Positions 56,384-64,000 of a DNA stretch of 64,000 bases are shown here, in pieces. This DNA comes from an uncultured Olsenella sp. (lineage in GTDB: Bacteria; Actinomycetota; Coriobacteriia; Coriobacteriales; Atopobiaceae). Each line of letters starts with the position of its first letter. Within the stretch, counting starts at the first letter, position 1. The DNA lies in contig OMVS01000002.1 of the NCBI GenBank assembly GCA_900314575.1, positions 1 to 64,000 on the forward strand, in the 5' to 3' direction. The notes beneath the pieces are model-generated. The model had not been told where the DNA came from, ran no database searches, and saw only the letters and a program-made list of their open reading frames with translations. The translations under genes were made by a program, and so were the position numbers.

Positions 56384-56812
56384 ATGGGAGGCTATCCGCA
56401 GGAGCACAAGGGCTACACGCTCTTGGAGGTCGATGACGGGGACGAGACGAGGAGGGTCTTTGGCTTCGAGGAGCCCGGCGGCCTTGGCGTCGGGGAGATT
56501 ACACGAGGCGAGCTGACGATGTGCGTCTTCGGGACGGACGCCCACTTCCACCAGATAACCCTCACCGAGAGAGACTACGAGAGGTGCGCCCGCCTTCTCG
56601 GCGCGGCGGACTCGCCCGAGGACGCAGGGGACCTGGTCTGCCAGTTGCGTATCTGGTTCGGGGCGACAGGGTTCTTCCTGAGCGATCTCATGGACCTGCT
56701 CGACCGGGAGGGCGTGCGCTACGGCTACCTCAATGACTGCAGGGGCGCCGGCGTCTCATACCATGCGGTCAACGGCTTCGGAGGGGAGGAGGGCCACCTG
56801 AGGCTGGTCTAG
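56384..56812 (+). CDS. Hypothetical protein, no family recognised
   Basis: A 142-residue soluble, acidic protein with an ATG preceded by GGGAGG. No signal peptide or membrane segment. Visible stretches are YTLLEVDDGDETRRVFGFEEP, LTERDYERCARLLGAADSPEDAGDLV and LSDLMDLLDREGVRYGYLND. It contains several cysteines but no paired metal motif. It lies alone between two minus-strand tRNA genes, with its own repeat-flanked promoter and a shared terminator, which hints at a stand-alone accessory gene. Confidence 0.6.
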   Translation: MGGYPQEHKGYTLLEVDDGDETRRVFGFEEPGGLGVGEITRGELTMCVFGTDAHFHQITLTERDYERCARLLGAADSPEDAGDLVCQLRIWFGATGFFLSDLMDLLDREGVRYGYLNDCRGAGVSYHAVNGFGGEEGHLRLV

Positions 56813-56842
56813 CTGGGACCGGGCGCCGCTTCGGCCTCTTGA

Positions 56843-56871
56843 CAAAAAAGGAGCCCCTTTCGGGGCTCCTT
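56843..56871. terminator. Bidirectional terminator
   Basis: A 10-bp stem AAGGAGCCCC/GGGGCTCCTT (56848-56857 with 56862-56871). On the minus strand it is followed by TTTTTTGTC (ends tRNA-Arg); on the plus strand by CGAAAT. Confidence 0.88.
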
Positions 56872-56879
56872 CGAAATCC

Positions 56880-56956
56880 TGGTGCGGCCTGAGGGATTCG
56901 AACCCGCGACAGACTGATTCGTAGTCAGTTCCTCTATCCAGCTGAGGTAAGGCCGC
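56880..56956 (-). tRNA. tRNA-Arg (anticodon ACG)
   Basis: A 77-nt cloverleaf on the minus strand: acceptor GCGGCCT/AGGCCGC, anticodon loop CTACGAA giving ACG (expected to be deaminated to ICG), T-loop GTTCGAATC and encoded ACCA. Confidence 0.95.
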
Positions 56957-57132
56957 TTGCGGCTATTTACTATGCCAGTCGGGCCTGGATGAGTCAAGGA
57001 CTTTTTTCCTCTTTTTGAGAAAAAATTGAGGGATGGAGAAGAACGCGAGGTAGAAGGGGGCGTCAGAGCGCAACTGAGGTCCAGTCGCGCGAGGGGGAAT
57101 CTACAATTGCGTAAGATGGGAGCGGAGGGAAC

Positions 57133-58455
57133 ATGCACAGGCTATTTGTCATGAGCGTCGACGCGCTCTTCACGAGCAACCTCACGGACGTACGGAGGCT
57201 GCCAGGCTTCTCACAGGTGCTCGAGCGGGCCGCCGTGTTCGAGGACGTGTATGCCGTCTATCCGACGCTGACCTACGTATGCCACGCGAGCATCATGACC
57301 GGATGCTGGCCCGACCGACATGGGGTGCCGCACAACCAGCTGCTCGATCCCGCTACGGGCGACCGGGTGTGGTACTGGGACTACGGGAGCCTACGCGCCC
57401 CCACCATCTTCGACTGGGCCAAGAGGGCGGGAAGGACCTGCGCCTCGGTCGGATGGCCGGTTACGGCCGCGGCGGACGCGATAGACGTGAACGTGCCCGA
57501 GGTCTGGGTCTGCGACCCCCAGATGATGCGAGACGAGCTCCTGCCCCAGGCTCTGGACGAGGTCTACCGGCGGGGGTGCTCGCCCGCCGGCTTCTCCCTC
57601 TACGAGCGGCACAAGGACCTCTTGGTCAATAACGCGACGCCCTACCTCGACGAGTTTGACGTGGCCTGCTGCGAGGAGGTCATCGAGGGATGCAAGCCTG
57701 ACGTGCTGCTCACGCACCAGGCCCACCTCGACCACGTGCGCCACTCCTGCGGCGTGGACTCCCCCCAGGTCCAGGACGCCCTCAGGTTCCACGACTCCCT
57801 CGTGCAACGCTGCATCGAGTCCATGCGCCGCGCAGGCACCCTCGACGACACCGTCTTCGTGATCCTCGGTGACCACGGGCACCTGCGCGTGGACTACAAG
57901 ATCTGCCCCAACGTCCTTCTCGCCCAGGCGGGCCTCATCGACTTGGGTGCAGGCGGAGTGCCAGGCTCATGGCGGGCCTACGTGCAGAGCGCCGGCGTGA
58001 GCGCACAGCTCTTCGCGCGGGACGGCCGGGCGCTCGAGGAGGCGAGGGCGGCCCTCGCGCCCCTGGTGGAGGACGGGCTCGTGACCAGCGTCCTCACCCG
58101 CGAGGAGGCGCGCCGCCTCTACCACGCCGGGGGCGACTTCGCCCTCATGATGGAGGCGGCTCCCAACCACGCCTTCGGCGCGGACTGCACGGGCGAGCTC
58201 GTGTGTGCCTCGGGCAGCGAGGACTACCGCTACGCGGTCTCCACCCACGGGCACCTGCCATCGCGCGGGCCCCGCCCACCCTTCGTCGTGGCTGGCCCGG
58301 GCGTCGAGCCTGGTCGTTACGTCGGGGCGCGCCTCGTCGACGAGGCGCCCACGCTGATGAGGCTTGCGGGGATTCCCTACGACGAGGCCGCGCTCGACGG
58401 AACGGACCTCTTTGGTCCGGGGTCGCCGGCGGTCAGGGTCCCGGACTGGGCATAG
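57133..58455 (+). CDS. Alkaline-phosphatase-superfamily (type I phosphodiesterase/NPP-like) enzyme
   Basis: A 440-residue metal-dependent phosphohydrolase without signal peptide. It begins with the metal Asp in MSVDAL (D10). The nucleophile threonine is expected at T47 in VYPTLTYVCHASIMTG. Further metal-site motifs are HQAHLDHVRH, ILGDHGHL and STHGHLPS. The family hydrolyses nucleotide pyrophosphates or phosphodiesters; the substrate here is unknown. The ATG has GGAGGGAA upstream. It is monocistronic, between tRNA-Arg and tRNA-Ser. Confidence 0.88.
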   Translation: MHRLFVMSVDALFTSNLTDVRRLPGFSQVLERAAVFEDVYAVYPTLTYVCHASIMTGCWPDRHGVPHNQLLDPATGDRVWYWDYGSLRAPTIFDWAKRAGRTCASVGWPVTAAADAIDVNVPEVWVCDPQMMRDELLPQALDEVYRRGCSPAGFSLYERHKDLLVNNATPYLDEFDVACCEEVIEGCKPDVLLTHQAHLDHVRHSCGVDSPQVQDALRFHDSLVQRCIESMRRAGTLDDTVFVILGDHGHLRVDYKICPNVLLAQAGLIDLGAGGVPGSWRAYVQSAGVSAQLFARDGRALEEARAALAPLVEDGLVTSVLTREEARRLYHAGGDFALMMEAAPNHAFGADCTGELVCASGSEDYRYAVSTHGHLPSRGPRPPFVVAGPGVEPGRYVGARLVDEAPTLMRLAGIPYDEAALDGTDLFGPGSPAVRVPDWA

Positions 58456-58469
58456 CGCCCAAGATAAGG

Positions 58470-58501
58470 AAAAACCCGCCCGACCTGACGGTCCGGCGGG
58501 T
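58470..58501 (-). terminator. Terminator of tRNA-Ser
   Basis: Minus strand: ACCCGCC..GACC pairs with GGTC..GGCGGGT around one mismatch, followed by TTTTCC. Confidence 0.85.
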
Positions 58502-58509
58502 GCATTTAC

Positions 58510-58600
58510 TGGCGGAGAGCTGGGGATTCGAACCCCAGATAGGATTTGGTCCTATACTCGCTTAGCAGGCGAGCACCTTCGGCCTCTCGGTCAGCTCTCC
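58510..58600 (-). tRNA. tRNA-Ser (anticodon GCT)
   Basis: A 91-nt class II tRNA on the minus strand: acceptor GGAGAGC/GCTCTCC, anticodon loop CTGCTAA giving GCT, long variable arm, T-loop GTTCGAATC and encoded GCCA. Confidence 0.96.
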
Positions 58601-58640
58601 AATCAACATGCTTGAGCATCATACCCCAGTGAGGACAAAG

Positions 58641-59612
58641 TCACAACTTCAACATCTGCGGAAGGTCGCCTACGACGACGTCCTCTGGGTGGGCGCGCAG
58701 CGCGTCCCAGGAGAAGCGGCCGACAAGGGCCTCGGCCGAGAGGGCCTCGCCAGGCTCCGCGAGCGACACGAGGGACGCGAGCCAGCCGATCAGCGGCTCG
58801 GGGCCGGCGAGGCGCGAGCGGAGGTAGCCGAGGTCGAGGTCGTGGTCCCGCTTCGAGAGGCGACGTCCCTCGGGCGTTATGAGGAGGGGCACGTGCGCGT
58901 AGCGGGGATGGGAGTAGCCCAGCAGGTCCTGCAGGTACATCTGGCGCGCGACCGAACCGAGGAGGTCGCTGCCGCGGACGACGAGGTCGACCCCCATGAG
59001 GGCGTCGTCCACCACGACCGCCAGCTGGTAGGCGATGACCCCGTCGGAGCGCCTCACGATGAAGTCCCCGCAGTCGCGCGCGAGGTTCTCCCGCCGCTCC
59101 CCGAAGACGAGGTCGCGAAACCTCACCTCGGCGGCAGGGTCCTCGGTGTCGGGGACGCGCAGGCGCGTGGCCGGCGGGCGGAGGCGCGAGCGCCGCGCGA
59201 CCTCGCTCGGCGAGAGGCCACGACAGGTTCCCTGGTACACGTAGGTGCCGTCCGAGGCGTGGGGCGCGCTCGCGGCATGGAGCTCCTGCCTCGTGCAGAA
59301 GCACGGGTAGGTGTGGGGGGCGAGCTCGCGCAGCGCCTCGAGGTAGAGCCCGCCCCGGTCGGACTGGAAGTAGGGGCCCTCGTCCCAGTCGAGCCCGAGC
59401 CAGCGGAGGTCGTCCACGAGCAGGCCCGCGACCTCGCGGTCCTGCGCCCGGGGGTCGAGGTCCTCGATCCGCAGGACGACGCGCCCGCCCGCGGAGCGGA
59501 CCGCGAGCCAGCCCATGAGCGCCGAGAAGACGTTGCCCGCATGCATGCGACCGGAGGGCGTCGGGGCGAAGCGCCCGACGGGGCCGCCGTGCGCGCTGTC
59601 CCTCCCGGCCAC
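58641..59612 (-). CDS. gluQ: Glutamyl-queuosine tRNA(Asp) synthetase
   Basis: A 323-residue truncated class I synthetase that attaches glutamate to the queuosine of tRNA-Asp rather than to a tRNA 3' end. It has GRFAPTPSGRMHAGN (HIGH-like), a Cys-x-Cys (CFCTR) of a zinc site, VVRGSDLL and RRLSKRD (KMSKR-like), and lacks the anticodon-binding domain of GltX. The start is GTG 59612, sharing one base with the stop of the upstream gene and preceded by GGGGAGGAGGGG. It could be a diverged GluX-like enzyme, but length and motifs favour GluQ. Confidence 0.9.
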   Translation of the reverse strand: MAGRDSAHGGPVGRFAPTPSGRMHAGNVFSALMGWLAVRSAGGRVVLRIEDLDPRAQDREVAGLLVDDLRWLGLDWDEGPYFQSDRGGLYLEALRELAPHTYPCFCTRQELHAASAPHASDGTYVYQGTCRGLSPSEVARRSRLRPPATRLRVPDTEDPAAEVRFRDLVFGERRENLARDCGDFIVRRSDGVIAYQLAVVVDDALMGVDLVVRGSDLLGSVARQMYLQDLLGYSHPRYAHVPLLITPEGRRLSKRDHDLDLGYLRSRLAGPEPLIGWLASLVSLAEPGEALSAEALVGRFSWDALRAHPEDVVVGDLPQMLKL

Positions 59613-60313
59613 TACCCCTCCTCCCCAAAGAGGGCGCTGGCGTAGGCGTAGACCTCTATCCCGCAGGTGGGGGTCGGCGGCGCGGTGCGGACCCTGCGCA
59701 TCCCCGCGTGGTCGTAGAAGCCGAAGTCGCATCCGTCGTCGGTCATGAGGTAGAAGCCCCGCGCTCCCGTCTCCCTGAAGTGGTCGATCGCGGCGGAGAA
59801 GAGCCTCCCGCCCACACCCCTGCCCCTGAGCGCGGGTGCCGTCACGAAGAGCTCGACGGAGGCGTCGGCGTAGGGCTCCCCGCTCGCGGCGATCCGGTCG
59901 GAGAGCGCCTGCTCGCGCTCGAGCACCTCGATGCCTTCCGTCGTCGCCGCATCCCAGCGCTCCCTCGCGGGCAGCGTCGCCATGAGCAGGTCGATGCGCC
60001 TGCGCCAGAGGTTGTAGTGGGGCGCCGACCCGCGGCTCGCGCACAGGATGACCCCGCCGGCGACGCCGTCCTTCTCGGCCACGAGCGACCAGTCGTGGTG
60101 GAGGAGATGGTGGCAGAGCTCGACCGCGCCGAGGGTGCCCTTGAGCGCGGTCGGGGCGCAGGGGAACCAGAGGTCGGCGAGGAGGGGCGCGAGCGCCTCG
60201 ACGTCGCGCTCCTCGAAGGGGCGCAGCCTTGCTCCGCCCTGCTCGTCCACCCTGTCGCGACGCGGGTCGCATCCCCCTCGCAGCGGCGAGGGGGCCTGGT
60301 TTGTGCTCGACAT
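59612..60313 (-). CDS. GNAT-family N-acetyltransferase
   Basis: A 233-residue protein with the GNAT fold. It has RLRPFEERDVEALAPLL at the N-terminal side, SLVAEKDGVAGGVILC, the acetyl-CoA loop VTAPALRGRGVGGRLFSAAI, and FYLMTDDGCDFGFYDHAGMRRV. The acceptor substrate is unknown. ATG 60313 has AGGAGAG upstream. It is coupled to gluQ by a one-base overlap and is divergent from the gene at 60425. Confidence 0.88.
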   Translation of the reverse strand: MSSTNQAPSPLRGGCDPRRDRVDEQGGARLRPFEERDVEALAPLLADLWFPCAPTALKGTLGAVELCHHLLHHDWSLVAEKDGVAGGVILCASRGSAPHYNLWRRRIDLLMATLPARERWDAATTEGIEVLEREQALSDRIAASGEPYADASVELFVTAPALRGRGVGGRLFSAAIDHFRETGARGFYLMTDDGCDFGFYDHAGMRRVRTAPPTPTCGIEVYAYASALFGEEG

Positions 60314-60424
60314 TCGACTCTCCTGGATTCGGGCGCGACCGCGCCCCCGAGTGGGTATACCGAAGTACATGGTAGACATCGTAGCGATTGGGCGCCGGCG
60401 CGGGCCGGTGCGGGGGAGGGGCGT

Positions 60425-61087
60425 ATGTCAGAGGTCGACGAGGCCATGCAGGAGGGCTTCCAGCTGGGAAGGCCGGCGCTCGTGTGCAGGTGGAGGCTCG
60501 CCGGCGCGCGGCTCCCGATGGCCAACAGGCACATGCGGGCCCTCGGGGAGCGCGCGGTCCTGGGGTCGCGCCTCTCGGCGCAGCTGCTCGCCTGGGTCAA
60601 GCAGCACATCGAGTGGACGCTCGCAGACGGGGCGGCCGAGCACCCGGACGGCGTGCTCATGCTCGTGGTGGACGAGAAGGGCCGGGCGGCGATGAGTGTG
60701 GGGCCCTACGAGGGGCTGGCGTCGACGACGACGGAGGCCCTCGTCGAGCGCGCCCGCGCCTCCAAGGTGGAGGCCCTGCGCACCGGCGTCGCCCCCGAGA
60801 CCCTCTGGGCCGTCTCCGGGGACGCGCTCGTGTGGGGCGCGGCTCCGCAGCGCCCCGCCTCCGCCACGGGCTCGCTGATGGGCGACCTTGCCCGCACGCT
60901 GGGGATCCCCGTCAGGAGGGACGACGCCCTCGCCGAGGAGGTGGCCGCCGACCCCGCCGCCTACGAGGAGGTCTTCCTCGTCTCGGACGAGCACGGCGTC
61001 GTGCCCGCCCGAGACGCCTCCGGCGCGCGGGCGCTGAAGTTCGCCCAGGGCTACGAGCGCCTGCTCGACAGGACCGCGCGCCTCTAG
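60425..61087 (+). CDS. Unassigned protein with weak resemblance to class-IV aminotransferases
   Basis: No family assigned with confidence. The 220-residue product starts at ATG after GGGAGGGG. The second half (SATGSLMGDLARTLGIPVRR ... AAYEEVFLVSDEHGVVPARD) resembles the C-terminal part of PLP class-IV aminotransferase or aminodeoxychorismate lyase proteins, in which a product-determining loop is followed by F-x-S/T. The usual lysine-bearing N-terminal segment is not obvious, so it may be a non-enzymatic relative or the match may be accidental. It is divergent from the GNAT gene. Confidence 0.6.
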   Translation: MSEVDEAMQEGFQLGRPALVCRWRLAGARLPMANRHMRALGERAVLGSRLSAQLLAWVKQHIEWTLADGAAEHPDGVLMLVVDEKGRAAMSVGPYEGLASTTTEALVERARASKVEALRTGVAPETLWAVSGDALVWGAAPQRPASATGSLMGDLARTLGIPVRRDDALAEEVAADPAAYEEVFLVSDEHGVVPARDASGARALKFAQGYERLLDRTARL

Positions 61088-61346
61088 CCTCCCGGCGCCT
61101 TGCCGGCGCGGCATGACGGCCCCGGCCTGCCCCCGTCGGCGCCCCACCCCGTCCGACCTCGCCTCGAGGCCTGGCCGGGATACCCCGGCGCGGTGCCCGC
61201 TGCATTGCGGGAGTGTGGTTGCTGTATCATGTGGAAAGCACTGTGTGGGGAGCATGGCGCACAGGCGGCCCCGGCCGATTACTGGGGTATGAACTCGTGA
61301 TAGCCACCGGATCCTCGGTGGACCGTATCGCTTCGAAGGAGAGGAT

Positions 61347-64000
<2,654 letters not shown>

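Overview
The window is GC-rich chromosomal DNA centred on a replication origin. Gene content and order point to an actinobacterium of the class Coriobacteriia (Olsenella/Atopobium-like). This is an inference from several things seen together: an rpmH-rnpA-yidD-yidC-jag-rsmG-parA-parB arm to the right, a dnaA-dnaN-recF-gyrB-gyrA arm to the left, a mycobacterial-type kinase/phosphatase/FHA/cell-wall cluster, and an anaerobe-type pyruvate:ferredoxin oxidoreductase. No rRNA, CRISPR array, insertion sequence or phage gene was seen. All nine tRNA genes encode their CCA end.

Layout. 1-1185: two tRNAs and a bifunctional-nuclease-domain protein, ending at a shared terminator. 1218-12451 (minus strand): gyrA, gyrB, a DUF721 protein, recF, dnaN, dnaA and an unusual GHKL-ATPase/winged-helix protein. 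Three noncoding patches (9.0-9.27, 10.9-11.05 and 12.45-12.93 kb) hold a repeated 9-mer TTTTC(G/A)ACA. The patch next to dnaN also carries an AT-rich run of CTA/TTA triplets and is the best oriC candidate. 13008-18869 (plus): rpmH, rnpA, yidD, yidC, jag, rsmG, parA, parB and a small membrane protein, with three parS sites. 19105-31356: rlmN (minus), ddl, a DinG-type helicase with an exonuclease domain, a fused PafBC-like regulator (minus) and a giant M28-like membrane protein split by an acidic insert. 31498-38366: tRNA-Gly, an M29 aminopeptidase, tRNA-Lys, an arginine-rich leader peptide followed by argG-argH, a DUF3006 protein and purB. 38385-43801: a lipoprotein, a two-component pair, purC and a membrane protein. 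44183-53872 (minus): kinase, fhaA, fhaB, PP2C phosphatase, a RodA-PbpA fusion and a PASTA kinase. 53944-64000: tRNA-Leu, a small membrane protein, serS, three more tRNAs, an orphan gene, a type I phosphodiesterase, gluQ with an acetyltransferase, an unassigned gene, and the first three quarters of nifJ, which runs off the window.

How the parts work together. Transcription diverges from the 9-13 kb region, so replication and segregation genes are co-directional with the presumed forks, and parS sites bracket parAB. The 44-54 kb cluster is a signalling and wall-synthesis unit: two Ser/Thr kinases, the opposing phosphatase, two FHA readers, and a glycosyltransferase and transpeptidase joined in one polypeptide. 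argG-argH appears to be controlled by a leader peptide. The most unusual items are the non-standard DnaA-box/DnaA pairing, the origin-linked GHKL-winged-helix protein, the natural SEDS-PBP fusion, the interrupted M28 protein and the arginine leader.
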